Assembly: GCA_943328975.2 (NCBI GenBank)
Contig: CALQCC020000040.1
Location: forward strand, 1-38,483
Source of the DNA: Bordetella parapertussis
GTDB lineage: Bacteria; Acidobacteriota; Terriglobia; Bryobacterales; Bryobacteraceae
DNA length: 38,483 nucleotides
Reading direction: 5' to 3'
Position numbers and translations under genes: made by a program. Positions 4,104-14,289 of this stretch are shown piece by piece. Positions within the stretch are counted from its first letter, which is position 1; every line of letters starts with the position of its first letter. The notes beneath the pieces were generated by a model that saw nothing but the letters and a program-made list of their open reading frames with translations, did no database searches and had not been told where the DNA came from.

Positions 4104-6794
4104 CTACTTGATGGGGATGCGCCGCCGGACTTCATCGAAGAAGTCCAGCAGGAACGTCGCATGGAGGTTGCCAGCGGACTCTTCCTCCACCGGACGCGGG
4201 AACATGACGACGCGTTTGCCGTCGGGGGAGATGTCGAAGTTCTGCCGCACGCCGTCGCGGCGGACTTGCGTGGGTGACCAGACTCGCGGCACCCCGGCGC
4301 TGAACGCATCGCCCTGCGCGGTGTAGCTCGCGGCCATGATGCGGTCGTCCACTCCGAGGAACAGGAGTTCGTGCGTGGTGCCCGACCACACTGGAAACTT
4401 GCCGCCCTTGCTGGAGACTTTCCACTTGCCGCCCGGACCGGGGAAGGGGCGCACGAAGACCTCCTCGTCGCCGGATTCGCCGGAGGCATAGGCGATGAAT
4501 TTTCCGTCGGGGGAAAACATCGGGTCCACTTGCGCAAAAGCGGCTACGGCCAGAAACGTTTCCGGTTTGCCGGGCTTGGGATGCTCAGGATCGCTGAGGT
4601 CTATAGGCAGCGTGGAGATAAAGGGCAAGCCCGACACTGAGAGGGCAAATGCGAGCCGCGCCTCATTGTTGTTTTGCGTGGGCGCGAATGAGAAGGGCCT
4701 GGGATTGTCGGTTTTTTCCAGCAGCGGCTGCCGTTGCCCGGCTCCGTCGGCGCGAATCCACCACAACGCCGTCCCATCGCCGTACACAAGATGCTTGGAG
4801 TCCCGCGCCCAGGCGAGTTCGATACTCAGCCCGCCCGTGAACGTGAGCTGCGTGGGCGTGCCGCGGTCGATATCGTACACCCACAGGTCGGAGCCTTTCC
4901 CACCGGCGGCCAGGTAAGCCACTCGTTTTCCATCTGGCGATAACCGGGGAACGCCATAGTTCCCACTCGAGGAGACCAGCGGAGCCGTCTTGCCCGAAGG
5001 GTCCAGCCAGGAAATCGGATACGAGGTCGCCTGCGTTTTGCCGCTCAAGTACACAAAGGTTCCCGTCTTGGAAACGTCGAATTGACCTCCGCCGTTACTT
5101 AATGCCGGGTCTGCGGCGACATCGTCGAGCAACAGGCTGGGCGATCCCAGAAGTTCCAGACTTCTGGGATCGAAGCCGACGCCGTAGAGCGCCCCGGCGT
5201 GCATGTAAAGCAGGTGACCCGTTGTCCCGGAAGTTGGCAGGTATCGCGGCCAATAGCCGCCACGGATCAAGGTCTTTCTCTTGCCCGTCTCAAATGTCAG
5301 GGCATCAATGTCGAACACATCGTAATCGTACCCAGCGGCGGTTCGGGTATTCAGAAGAGCCGCCTTAGATCCGGGCAGGAACTGCGGAAACGCGCGCGGA
5401 CCCGTCGCCACCTGCTGTGGAGTTCCGCCGGATGCGGGCAAGCGCCATAGGCCGGCAGCCCCGCCTCCAAACAGGATGTTGTTGTCCTCTCCCCAGCTTG
5501 CGCCAAATACCGCGCCAGGGGTTGTTCCAAGAGGAACCGCAGCCCCGCCCTGCGCGGGGACCTTCATGATCTGGCTGACAGCCGGATACCAAAAGCCGAC
5601 CCACTGGCTGTCGGGTGAAAAGAAGGGTTCGAAGTCGAGAGTCGGGTGGGCCACCAGCACCGTGGCGTTGGGCTGATCCAGGCGGCGGGTCATGAGCTGG
5701 GAGAGTCCGCCCGCTGCTTTGGCCGCGTACACGATGCGTGTACCGTCCGGGGAAATGATGACGGAGACGCGGGCGTGGCGTTGGGCCTCGGGGCCGAGGT
5801 CGACGCTGAGGCGGGTGAGAGGGCGGTCGGGAGCCGCCGGAGTGGACCACACCTTCCACCCCAGCCCCCCAGCCACAATCACCGCCACCGCCGCTAGTGC
5901 AAAAACGTAGGGCAGGCTCCCAGCCTGCGCGGGACTCCCAGTCCCGCTCTCCGGCTCATCAATCGCAATCCGAGCCTCCGCAATCGACTGCAACCGAGTC
6001 TTCAAATTCCGATCAAGGCACCGCTTCAGCAGTCTCCGCACCTTGCCCGCCGGGATCTTCTCAAAATCAATCGGAGCCCGCAGCACGTCGGCCAGCGTAT
6101 GCGAGATCGACTCGCCCCCGCTAAACAGCCGCTTGCCGGTAAGCATCTCCCACAGCACCGCCCCGTAGGACCAAATATCGGACCGCTTGTCCACCTGCAG
6201 CCCCGAGGCCTGCTCCGGGCTCATGTAAGCAGCCGTGCCCATGATGGTCCCCGCCTGCGTCATCCCCATGGTCAACGTCGGCGAGTTTTCCGGATCGCCG
6301 GTGTGCGCGGCGGGCGTAGACATCGCCGCGAGCCCGAAGTCGAGAACCTTGACCAACCCCGTCGGCGTGATCATGACGTTGCCGGGTTTCAGGTCGCGAT
6401 GCGTGACGCCCTTTTCGTGCGCAGCTTCGAGAGCCTCGGCGATTTGTTTGGCGACCTGCAACGCTTCTTCTTGCGGCAGCGCGCCCTTCTTGATCCGCGC
6501 CCCGAGCGTGTCCCCGGGGACCAGTTCCATGATGAGCGCCCGGCCGCCCTCGAACTTTTCCAGGCCGTAGATCACGGCAATGTTCGGGTGGTTGAGCGCC
6601 GCGAGGATCTTCGCTTCGCGGTCGAAGCGCGCGAGGCGCTCCGGGTCGCTTGCCATGGAATAGGGCAGAACTTTGACGGCGACTTCGCGGTCGAGCTGGG
6701 TATCGAGAGCGCGGTAGACCTCGCCCATCCCCCCGGCCCCGAGGGGTCCGAGGATTTCGTAGGGGCCGAGCTTGGTGCCAATCGTCAGGGGCAT
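4104..6794 (-). CDS. Transmembrane serine/threonine protein kinase with TolB/WD40-type propeller
   Basis: 896 residues. The kinase domain (about 12-275) is complete: glycine loop GAGGMG (19-24), Lys41, catalytic HRDLKPGN (132-139, Asp134), DFG (152-154) and SPE (192-194). A linker rich in Gly/Ser/Pro (about 280-295) precedes one membrane helix (295-312, FALAAVAVIVAGG). The rest is a periplasmic PD40/TolB-like beta-propeller, recognised from repeats such as FFSPDSQWVGF, LSPDGKRVAYLA, MFSPDGKFIAYAS and ISPDGKRVVMFP. This build is abundant in Acidobacteriota; the propeller is thought to sense an external ligand, target unknown. The linker contains a palindromic insertion (see 5912-5947). The start lies 9 nt after TAGACT with no Shine-Dalgarno sequence. 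Confidence 0.94.
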   Translation of the reverse strand: MPLTIGTKLGPYEILGPLGAGGMGEVYRALDTQLDREVAVKVLPYSMASDPERLARFDREAKILAALNHPNIAVIYGLEKFEGGRALIMELVPGDTLGARIKKGALPQEEALQVAKQIAEALEAAHEKGVTHRDLKPGNVMITPTGLVKVLDFGLAAMSTPAAHTGDPENSPTLTMGMTQAGTIMGTAAYMSPEQASGLQVDKRSDIWSYGAVLWEMLTGKRLFSGGESISHTLADVLRAPIDFEKIPAGKVRRLLKRCLDRNLKTRLQSIAEARIAIDEPESGTGSPAQAGSLPYVFALAAVAVIVAGGLGWKVWSTPAAPDRPLTRLSVDLGPEAQRHARVSVIISPDGTRIVYAAKAAGGLSQLMTRRLDQPNATVLVAHPTLDFEPFFSPDSQWVGFWYPAVSQIMKVPAQGGAAVPLGTTPGAVFGASWGEDNNILFGGGAAGLWRLPASGGTPQQVATGPRAFPQFLPGSKAALLNTRTAAGYDYDVFDIDALTFETGKRKTLIRGGYWPRYLPTSGTTGHLLYMHAGALYGVGFDPRSLELLGSPSLLLDDVAADPALSNGGGQFDVSKTGTFVYLSGKTQATSYPISWLDPSGKTAPLVSSSGNYGVPRLSPDGKRVAYLAAGGKGSDLWVYDIDRGTPTQLTFTGGLSIELAWARDSKHLVYGDGTALWWIRADGAGQRQPLLEKTDNPRPFSFAPTQNNNEARLAFALSVSGLPFISTLPIDLSDPEHPKPGKPETFLAVAAFAQVDPMFSPDGKFIAYASGESGDEEVFVRPFPGPGGKWKVSSKGGKFPVWSGTTHELLFLGVDDRIMAASYTAQGDAFSAGVPRVWSPTQVRRDGVRQNFDISPDGKRVVMFPRPVEEESAGNLHATFLLDFFDEVRRRIPIK
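5142..5172. repeat. Perfect 13-bp hairpin inside the kinase gene
   Basis: CGATCCCAGAAGT (5142-5154) and ACTTCTGGGATCG (5160-5172) are perfect inverted repeats with loop TCCAG. It is in frame in the propeller region and encodes a loop around DPRSLELLGSP. A perfect stem this long inside coding sequence is unusual. Confidence 0.6.
5912..5947. repeat. Tandem hairpin insertion in the kinase linker
   Basis: Two adjacent perfect hairpins, both with loop CCC: GCAGGCT/AGCCTGC (5912-5918, 5922-5928) and GCGGGACT/AGTCCCGC (5929-5936, 5940-5947). The first has the same 7-bp stem as the hairpin at 154-170. Together they encode residues 283-295 of the kinase (SGTGSPAQAGSLP), the flexible linker just before the membrane helix. 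It looks like an intragenic copy of a mobile palindrome that kept the reading frame. Confidence 0.65.
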
Positions 6795-6803
6795 GGAACA
6801 ACC

Positions 6804-6820
6804 AGTCTATCCGATACACT
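6804..6820. promoter_or_regulatory. Divergent -10 boxes of kinase and msrB
   Basis: On the minus strand TAGACT (6804-6809) lies 9 nt before the kinase ATG; it sits in TCGGATAGACT, an 11-mer repeated in the marR promoter. On the plus strand TACACT (6815-6820) lies upstream of msrB, which then has a GGGAGA ribosome binding site. The -35 regions are poor. These are weak motif calls. Confidence 0.35.
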
Positions 6821-6848
6821 CCTGGCGCGCCGGTGGGAGAATGGGTTC

Positions 6849-7445
6849 GTGGATCAACCCAGCCCAACTCGACGGCGCGTGCTCTGGTTCGCAGCTCCTG
6901 CGCTGGGCACGCTCACCTTCCTATGGTGGCGAACGGGTGCGGCGGCCCGTATTCCTTCCAGCAATTCGGCCGATGAATTCGACATCGTGGAGTTTTCAGA
7001 CACCGGCGCACGAGGTCAAGTCACTCGAGTTCACAAGGTGGTTCGATCGCAGGCCGAATGGTCGAGCAAGCTGACCTCGCGGCAATTCTACGTGACGCGA
7101 ACCGGGTCCACGGACGTCCCATTTACCGGCACCTACCATCGCATGCACGACGAGGGGCTGTTCCGCTGCATCTGCTGCGAGAACGCGCTGTTCAGTTCGC
7201 AGGCGAAGTATGACTCCGGCACGGGCTGGCCCAGCTTTTGGCAACCGATCGCGGAGGAGAATGTCCGCACCGCGGAAACGCCCGGTCTATCGCAGGACGA
7301 GGCGTTGAACAGCGGCATTGAGGTCGTGTGTAGATTGTGCGATGCCCACCTCGGGCACATCTTCAACGACGGCCCTGCGCCTACGTACTTGCGCTATTGC
7401 ATCAACGAATCCTCGTTACGGTTTGTGGCACGGCGCCCGGTGTAA
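6849..7445 (+). CDS. msrB: Exported peptide-methionine (R)-S-oxide reductase MsrB
   Basis: 198 residues from a GTG at 6849, preceded by GGGAGA (6835-6840) at 8 nt; no ATG fits. The N-terminus has PTRRRVLWFAAPALGTLTF, a hydrophobic export or anchor signal that might be twin-arginine type. The MsrB domain (about 60-195) has both zinc CxxC pairs (CICC and CRLC), the substrate motif SGTGWPSFW and the catalytic cysteine in RYCINESSL. It reduces methionine-R-sulfoxide in proteins, here probably outside the cytoplasm; the electron donor is not visible. An extended version of the reading frame antisense to the kinase is rejected. Followed 22 bp later by a metallo-beta-lactamase-fold gene. Confidence 0.92.
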   Translation: MDQPSPTRRRVLWFAAPALGTLTFLWWRTGAAARIPSSNSADEFDIVEFSDTGARGQVTRVHKVVRSQAEWSSKLTSRQFYVTRTGSTDVPFTGTYHRMHDEGLFRCICCENALFSSQAKYDSGTGWPSFWQPIAEENVRTAETPGLSQDEALNSGIEVVCRLCDAHLGHIFNDGPAPTYLRYCINESSLRFVARRPV

Positions 7446-7467
7446 AGTAGATACTCAGGGGACACGA

Positions 7468-8346
7468 ATGATCCAACGAATCGCAGCGGCTATGCTCCTC
7501 GCGAGCGCAATGGTGTGCGCACAGGGCGTCGACTTCAACACACAGCAGATAGAGACGGTGAAGATCACCGACAACATCTACGTCTTGATGGGCGGTCCGG
7601 CGCAGGGGAACATCCTGGTGTCCACTGGACCCGACGGCATCTTCCTGGTCGATAGCATGTACGCGCCGATGCATCAGAAAATCGTGGATGCTATTCGCAA
7701 GCTCAGTCCCGCCCCGATCAAGTACGTCGTCAATACGCATCTGCACGGGGATCACACAGCGGGAAACGAAGCGTTCGCGAAGATGGGTGCCACGATCATC
7801 TCGCAGGACAACATGCGCAAGCGGATGGCGGAGGCCAAGAGTCCGGTGCTGGGGAATCTGCCGACCCAGACCTATCAGACCAGCATGACGCTGCACTTCA
7901 ACGGCGATGAGATCCTGATCTTCCATCCCAATCCGGCGCACACCGATGGCGATTCCATCATCTACTTCAAGAAGGCGAACGTCATGCATGTAGGCGACGT
8001 GCCTGCGTCGTTGCGCTATCCGAACATCGGTGTGGACGATGGGGGCTCGGTCGACGGCATGATCGCCGCCGGCAACCAAGTGATGAAGGTGGCGGACGCG
8101 AAGACCAAGATCATCCCCGGCCATTTGGGACCAGTGATCGGGTTCAGCGACATCCGCGCGCAACTGGAAATGTTCACGGCCATCCGGGGGCGCGTGGTCA
8201 GCGCGATTCGTGAAGGCAAGACAGTGGACCAAGTGGTCGCGGCGAAGATCACCAAGGACTTCGATCCGGGACGGTTAGGCGGCGCAATCACGCCCGACCG
8301 CTTCGTGACGCTGGTCTACACCGACCTGTCCCGTAGGCTCAAGTGA
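7468..8346 (+). CDS. Exported metallo-beta-lactamase-fold hydrolase
   Basis: 292 residues. Signal peptide MIQRIAAAMLLASAMVCAQG. The metal motif HLHGDH is at 91-96, with further ligands in AHTDGDS, HVGD and PGHLGP. This matches the large MBL-fold family of periplasmic hydrolases related to QPMBL/SoxH-like enzymes and distantly to beta-lactamases. Substrate unknown; antibiotic hydrolysis should not be assumed. ATG 7468 follows AGGGGA (7457-7462). It ends in a 4-nt overlap (GTGA) with the next small gene, so the two are coupled and probably share a transcript with msrB. Confidence 0.88.
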   Translation: MIQRIAAAMLLASAMVCAQGVDFNTQQIETVKITDNIYVLMGGPAQGNILVSTGPDGIFLVDSMYAPMHQKIVDAIRKLSPAPIKYVVNTHLHGDHTAGNEAFAKMGATIISQDNMRKRMAEAKSPVLGNLPTQTYQTSMTLHFNGDEILIFHPNPAHTDGDSIIYFKKANVMHVGDVPASLRYPNIGVDDGGSVDGMIAAGNQVMKVADAKTKIIPGHLGPVIGFSDIRAQLEMFTAIRGRVVSAIREGKTVDQVVAAKITKDFDPGRLGGAITPDRFVTLVYTDLSRRLK

Positions 8347-8531
8347 AACTAGTCCTGCGCAGAGTTCTGGGCTTGACGATCATGGCGGCCAGCGCGCCGT
8401 TCTTCATCGAGGGCGGTGTCTCCCGTTACGCCTACCAACATATCCAGACCACACGCAACTACTGGATGCTGATCCCCGGCGGAGTTTTGCTTCTGACTGG
8501 AGGCTTAATCTTCGGACCGAAAAAACGCTGA
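8343..8531 (+). CDS. Small membrane protein, 62 aa
   Basis: Starts with GTG overlapping the TGA of the metallo-hydrolase gene, so translation is coupled. It has two hydrophobic stretches (about 8-24, LGLTIMAASAPFFIEGG, and 43-58, LIPGGVLLLTGGLIFG) and a basic end (PKKR). No known family. Likely an inner-membrane protein of unknown role. Its stop is 7 bp from the stop of the convergent gpmI gene, with no terminator between. Confidence 0.68.
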   Translation: MKLVLRRVLGLTIMAASAPFFIEGGVSRYAYQHIQTTRNYWMLIPGGVLLLTGGLIFGPKKR

Positions 8532-8538
8532 GTGGCTT

Positions 8539-10050
8539 CTACGGTTTCACGCGGAGATCGCGTCCGGTCATTTCGGCAGGCTGTGACACACCGAACATGC
8601 CGAGCACCGTGGGTGCGATGTCTTGCAACGAGCCGCCGGAACGCAGCGGGCGCTTCTCATCGTCCACGACAATGAACGGGACGGGGTTCGTCGTGTGATA
8701 CGTGTGCGGACCCTTGGTCACGGGGTCAATCATCATCTCCGCATTGCCATGATCCGCAGTAATCAGCCAGCGTCCGCCTGAGCGACGCAGGGCGGCATAG
8801 ATGCGGCCCAGACCGGCGTCTACAGCTTCCACCGCGCGCACCGTCGGTTCGATTTGACCCGAGTGGCCCACCATGTCGGCGTTGGCGTAGTTCATGACGA
8901 TCACGTCGTGGCTGCGGCTCTCGATCGATTTCACCACGACTTCGGTGACTTCCTCGCAGCTCATCTCAGGCTGCAAATCATAGGTGGCCACGTGCGGCGA
9001 TTGCACCATCTCGCGATCTTCACCGGGATACGCGTTCTCATTCCCGCCGTTGAAGAAGTAGGTGACGTGCGCGTATTTTTCGGTCTCGGCCACGCGCAGA
9101 TTCCTCCACTTCTCGGCGGCCATCACGTTGGCCAGAATGTTGGTCGGCAGTTGTTTAGCCAGCACGAACGGTACGGGAAACTTTTTGTCGTACTGCGTCA
9201 TGGTGGTGAAGTGCAACTTCAACGAGGAATCGACCAGCGACTGTGTCATCTGGCGGCCACGGTCGGCGCGGTAGTTGAAGAAGAAGCAGGTGTCCTCAGC
9301 TCGAATCAAGCCCACAGGTTCGCTCCGGTCATCTACGATCGTGACCGGCAACATGAACTCGTCGGTGATGCCATGCTCGTAGGAACGCTTCAGGGCTTCC
9401 ACCGGATCGGTGGCTTTTTCCGCGACTCCTACGGCCATCGCGAGACGAGCGCGGTTGATCCGCTCCCAACGCTTGTCGCGATCCATGGCGTAGTAACGGC
9501 CGGAGACGCTGGCGATTCGGCCTACGCCGATTTCCCGAATCTTCTTTTGCAGTTCCTCAATGAAACCGACGCCGCTGTGCGGAGCCGTATCGCGCCCGTC
9601 CATGAAGCAATGAATGCAGACGTCCTGCACATGCTCGCGCTTGGCCAGTTCCAGCAATGCGTAGAGGTGCGTGTTCATCGAATGCACGCCGCCATCGCTC
9701 AGCAGTCCCATCAGGTGCAGTCGACCGCCCTTACGTGCCTCGTGCATCACTTGCAGCAGGATGCCATCACGGAAGAAATCACCGTTGGTGATCATGCGAT
9801 CGATGCGCGTGACGTCCATCAATAGGATGCGGCCAGCCCCGATGTTTAGATGCCCCACCTCGCTGTTGCCCATCTGCCCGTCGGGTAGCCCCACCGATGG
9901 CCCCGAGGTTTGGATCAGCGTATTGGGATAATCGCGGAGCAGCATGTCGTAATTGGGCTTACGTGCCGCGGCAATGGCGTTGCCTTCCAGCGAGGGGGAG
10001 TAACCCCAGCCATCCAAAATCGTGAGAACAAGCGGGCCGCCTTTGATCAT
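8539..10050 (-). CDS. gpmI: 2,3-bisphosphoglycerate-independent phosphoglycerate mutase
   Basis: 503 residues, normal for the family. It interconverts 3- and 2-phosphoglycerate using two Mn2+ ions. The alkaline-phosphatase-like metal site is seen at LDGWG (Asp13) and in [11 protein letters not shown] near the C-terminus; the catalytic serine is Ser63 in [14 protein letters not shown]. The insertion domain carries [13 protein letters not shown]. It lies 3 bp downstream of eno on the same strand, so consecutive glycolytic steps are co-expressed. Its ATG is preceded by a short AGG-containing site, consistent with coupling to eno. Confidence 0.97.
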   Translation of the reverse strand: MIKGGPLVLTILDGWGYSPSLEGNAIAAARKPNYDMLLRDYPNTLIQTSGPSVGLPDGQMGNSEVGHLNIGAGRILLMDVTRIDRMITNGDFFRDGILLQVMHEARKGGRLHLMGLLSDGGVHSMNTHLYALLELAKREHVQDVCIHCFMDGRDTAPHSGVGFIEELQKKIREIGVGRIASVSGRYYAMDRDKRWERINRARLAMAVGVAEKATDPVEALKRSYEHGITDEFMLPVTIVDDRSEPVGLIRAEDTCFFFNYRADRGRQMTQSLVDSSLKLHFTTMTQYDKKFPVPFVLAKQLPTNILANVMAAEKWRNLRVAETEKYAHVTYFFNGGNENAYPGEDREMVQSPHVATYDLQPEMSCEEVTEVVVKSIESRSHDVIVMNYANADMVGHSGQIEPTVRAVEAVDAGLGRIYAALRRSGGRWLITADHGNAEMMIDPVTKGPHTYHTTNPVPFIVVDDEKRPLRSGGSLQDIAPTVLGMFGVSQPAEMTGRDLRVKP

Positions 10051-10053
10051 GAC

Positions 10054-11343
<1,290 letters not shown>

Positions 11344-11466
11344 CTAGCTTACGGCTTTCTTGAGGTAGGCGGCAAGATGGGGAAGTACCGTAGGTCCCAG
11401 CCGCCAGGCCGAGGATTTGGGTCCCACCGGCGAATCCGCCAAGTGCCACAATGGAGGCGCGATAGC
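11344..11466 (-). pseudogene. Probable 3' remnant of a gene formerly upstream of eno
   Basis: The minus-strand frame ending at TAG 11344-11346 encodes a protein-like tail: LWHLADSPVGPKSSAWRL, then GPTVLPHLAAYLKKAVS, with codon use like neighbouring genes. The TAG overlaps the eno ribosome binding site (TAGGAG), as expected of a translationally coupled upstream gene. Beyond about 11466 the frame runs antisense through the mgtA N-terminus and no longer looks like protein. There is no start codon in the conserved part. I read it as the surviving end of a gene cut off when mgtA arrived; I cannot name the family. Confidence 0.4.
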
Positions 11467-11472
11467 TTCACC

Positions 11473-14145
11473 GTGTCCAAGACCCACACGAGCCTTTTCC
11501 CGAAGAACCTTTTCGCCGCGATTCGGCACGAAAGGCCACGTATCGAGGTCTCGCAAGTCGTTGTCGATTCCGCGTCTCTTGACGTCGCAGGCGTTTACCA
11601 ACGATTCGCAACACGCCCCCAGGGGTTAACCGCGGCGGAAGCCAGTGTGAGGCTGAACCAATACGGTCCGAACGTGTTGGCGAAAGACCAGCGCATCGGA
11701 TTCCCTCTATTGCTGTGGCACGCGGTGCTCAACCCGCTGGTAGTCATGCTCGCGGTGTTGGCAAGTGTCTCCTTCGCCACCGGGGATTTTCGCGCAGGCA
11801 CGATGATCTCCGCGATGATCCTCTTGAGCCTGGGGTTGAAGCTCTTCCAGGAAGCGAAGGCCGATAGCGCGGCGGCCAAACTGAAAGCCATGATTTCGGT
11901 GACCGCCACAGTGATCCGCGACGGCAAAGCGGAGGAGATTGCGGTATCTCGATTAGTCCCCGGAGACGTGGTCAGTCTGGCGGCGGGGGATATGATCCCT
12001 GCCGACGTGCGCGTGGTGGTGGCCAAGGATCTGTTCGTGACTCAAAGTTCGCTAACAGGCGAGACTTTCCCTGTGGAGAAATTCGAGGTGGAAACGAACG
12101 CCGCAACGACGTTGCCCCTCGAACTGACCAGCATCGCGTTTCTGGGCACCAGCGCGGAAAGCGGTTCGGCCACTGGAGTGGTTGTCGCAACGGGAAAGGA
12201 TACGTATCTAGGCTCCATGGCCCAATCCCTCTCCCAAGAGGAGACGGAAACAACTTTTGACAGAGGGATCGCTCAATTCACGTGGCTGATCCTGAGGTTC
12301 GTCATGGTGATGGTGCCGTTGGTCTTCATCATTAATGGATTGACCAAGGGTAACTGGGGTGAAGCTTTCTTCTTCGCCATTGCGGTGGCCATCGGTCTCA
12401 CACCGGAGATGCTGCCCATGATCGTGACCGTGTGCCTATCCAATGGCGCGGTCTCCATGGGCCGTAAAAAGGTGATCGTCAAACGCATCAACTCCATTCA
12501 GAACCTGGGAGCGATGGACGTGTTGTGTACGGATAAGACCGGCACTCTGACCATGGACCAAGTGATCTTGGAACGGCACTGTGATGTAACGCTGAAGGAA
12601 GACGAAGGTGTTCTGGCCCTGGCGTATATGAACAGCCACTTCCAGACCGGGCTGAAGAACGTCCTGGATCGTGCGGTGCTCGCCCATACCGAAACCCATG
12701 CGCACGCTAAAATTCCCGACTATGCCAAGGTGGACGAAATCCCCTTCGACTTTCAGCGCCGCATCATGTCGGTGGTAGTTCGTACTCCGGAAAACAAAGA
12801 CCGCATCATCAGTAAAGGCGCGCCGGAAGCCATCTTCCCGCTGTGCACGAACTTTGAGCTGGACGGCACGCTGTATCCGATGGATCACACCCACATCGAT
12901 GGGTTGAAGAAAGAGTATGAGCGCCTTTCTTCGGAAGGCTTTCACGTCCTGGCCATCGCTACGAAGGACGTTGTCTCGCGCGTAGTCGACAAGGGGGACC
13001 CGACTCCGTATTCAAAGGCCGACGAATCCGATCTGATCCTAAACGGCTATGTCGCGTTCCTCGACCCGCCCAAGGAATCTGCCGCAGCGGCGATCCTCGC
13101 GTTACAAGGCCACGGCGTTCAAATCAAGGTGGTCACCGGCGACAACGATTTGGTGGCTCGCAAGATCTGTAAAGACGTGGGGCTTGCGACCGAGTTCGTC
13201 CTGCTGGGCAGCGAAGTGGAGGCGATGACCGATGACCAACTTGCGGACGCCGCACTGAAGACCACTCTATTCGCCCGCGTGTCGCCCGGCCACAAGCGGC
13301 GAATCATCCTGGCGCTGCAATCCCGCCAACATACGGTGGGGTTCATGGGTGACGGCATCAACGATGCTCCCGCTCTGCGAACCGCCGACGTGGGAATCAG
13401 TGTAGATAGCGCCGTGGATATCGCCAAGGAATCGGCGGACATGATTTTGCTGGAAAAATCCCTGCTGGTCTTAGAAGCGGGAGTCGTCGAAGGCCGCAAG
13501 GTCTTCGCCAACATTCTGAAGTACGTACGTATGGGTGCCAGCAGTAATTTCGGAAACATGTTCAGCGTGCTGGGAGCGAGCATCTTTGTCCCCTTCTTAC
13601 CCATGGCGCCAATCCAAATCCTCGCCAATAACCTGCTGTACGACATCAGCCAAGCGACAATCCCCACCGACGACGTCGATCCCGAGCAGGTGGAGAAACC
13701 TCGCCCGTGGGATATGAAGCAGCTCTCACACTTCATCCTGCTGATCGGGCCTTGTTCGTCCATCTTCGACTACACCACGTACCTCATGATGTTGTACGTT
13801 TTTAATTGCTGGAACGTCAGTACCCCGGAGGCCGCGGCGCACAGCGCAAGCTTGTTCCAAACCGGATGGTTCGTAGAGAGCTTGCTCACGCAGACGCTGG
13901 TGATCCACATCATTCGCACGAACAAGATCCCGTTCTTCCAGAGCCGGTCTTCTCTCTCCGTACTGGTGATGACTCTAGCCATCATGGCAATCGGCATCGC
14001 CATCCCGTTCACGCCTGCGGGAACATACTTGGGCTTCACTCGGCTTCCTTCCCTGTATTGGCCGCTGTTGGGTCTAACACTGTTCAGTTACGCCGTTGTG
14101 ACGCAGCTTGGGAAAGTTTGGCTATTGCGGCGCCGATGGATTTAG
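11473..14145 (+). CDS. mgtA: Magnesium-translocating P-type ATPase (MgtA/MgtB type)
   Basis: About 890 residues from GTG 11473, close to the usual 898; ATG 11377 is a longer alternative with a better AGG site, but the added residues look non-coding. A P-type IIIB pump importing Mg2+ across the inner membrane. The N-terminal RPQGLTAAEA opens the cation-ATPase region, the actuator loop has LTGETFPVEKFE, TM4 has GLTPEMLP, the phosphorylation motif DKTGTLT starts at Asp354, the nucleotide domain has KGAPE, and the hinge has GDGINDAPAL. The C-terminus has the MgtA-specific NNLLYDISQ and QTLVIHIIRTNKIPF. It stands alone, divergent from eno, beside a truncated gene, suggesting later arrival. No Mg2+ riboswitch is evident. 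Confidence 0.94.
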   Translation: MSKTHTSLFPKNLFAAIRHERPRIEVSQVVVDSASLDVAGVYQRFATRPQGLTAAEASVRLNQYGPNVLAKDQRIGFPLLLWHAVLNPLVVMLAVLASVSFATGDFRAGTMISAMILLSLGLKLFQEAKADSAAAKLKAMISVTATVIRDGKAEEIAVSRLVPGDVVSLAAGDMIPADVRVVVAKDLFVTQSSLTGETFPVEKFEVETNAATTLPLELTSIAFLGTSAESGSATGVVVATGKDTYLGSMAQSLSQEETETTFDRGIAQFTWLILRFVMVMVPLVFIINGLTKGNWGEAFFFAIAVAIGLTPEMLPMIVTVCLSNGAVSMGRKKVIVKRINSIQNLGAMDVLCTDKTGTLTMDQVILERHCDVTLKEDEGVLALAYMNSHFQTGLKNVLDRAVLAHTETHAHAKIPDYAKVDEIPFDFQRRIMSVVVRTPENKDRIISKGAPEAIFPLCTNFELDGTLYPMDHTHIDGLKKEYERLSSEGFHVLAIATKDVVSRVVDKGDPTPYSKADESDLILNGYVAFLDPPKESAAAAILALQGHGVQIKVVTGDNDLVARKICKDVGLATEFVLLGSEVEAMTDDQLADAALKTTLFARVSPGHKRRIILALQSRQHTVGFMGDGINDAPALRTADVGISVDSAVDIAKESADMILLEKSLLVLEAGVVEGRKVFANILKYVRMGASSNFGNMFSVLGASIFVPFLPMAPIQILANNLLYDISQATIPTDDVDPEQVEKPRPWDMKQLSHFILLIGPCSSIFDYTTYLMMLYVFNCWNVSTPEAAAHSASLFQTGWFVESLLTQTLVIHIIRTNKIPFFQSRSSLSVLVMTLAIMAIGIAIPFTPAGTYLGFTRLPSLYWPLLGLTLFSYAVVTQLGKVWLLRRRWI

Positions 14146-14289
14146 TTGGAGGCGGTTGGGCGCCGTATTGATGACCGAAGTACTACTCAATCGGAAGGGT
14201 AAAGAATTGAAGTAGATCCAACAATCCGCGCAAGCACCTACGACCCGTGTAGGGCGCACGGCCCTTCGATTGCTCCAATCGAGTGCATC
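14146..14289 (+). other. Intergenic region with two small hairpins
   Basis: Between mgtA and the next gene lie AGGGC/GCCCT (14251-14255, 14261-14265) and TCGATTG/CAATCGA (14266-14272, 14276-14282, loop CTC). The second ends 7 nt before the next ATG and could occlude its start. No T-run follows either, so they are weak as terminators of mgtA. Confidence 0.4.

Noticed and set aside
6099-6848. Long plus-strand open frame running into msrB
   Set aside because: It is antisense to the kinase domain and rich in Arg/His/Gln as expected from a high-GC shadow frame. The real msrB begins at GTG 6849.
7468-8346. Antibiotic-resistance beta-lactamase
   Set aside because: The MBL-fold metal motif is shared by many hydrolases and nothing in the sequence singles out a lactamase.
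8854-9825. 323-codon plus-strand frame over gpmI
   Set aside because: Antisense shadow of gpmI; composition is His/Val/Gln-rich without any motif.
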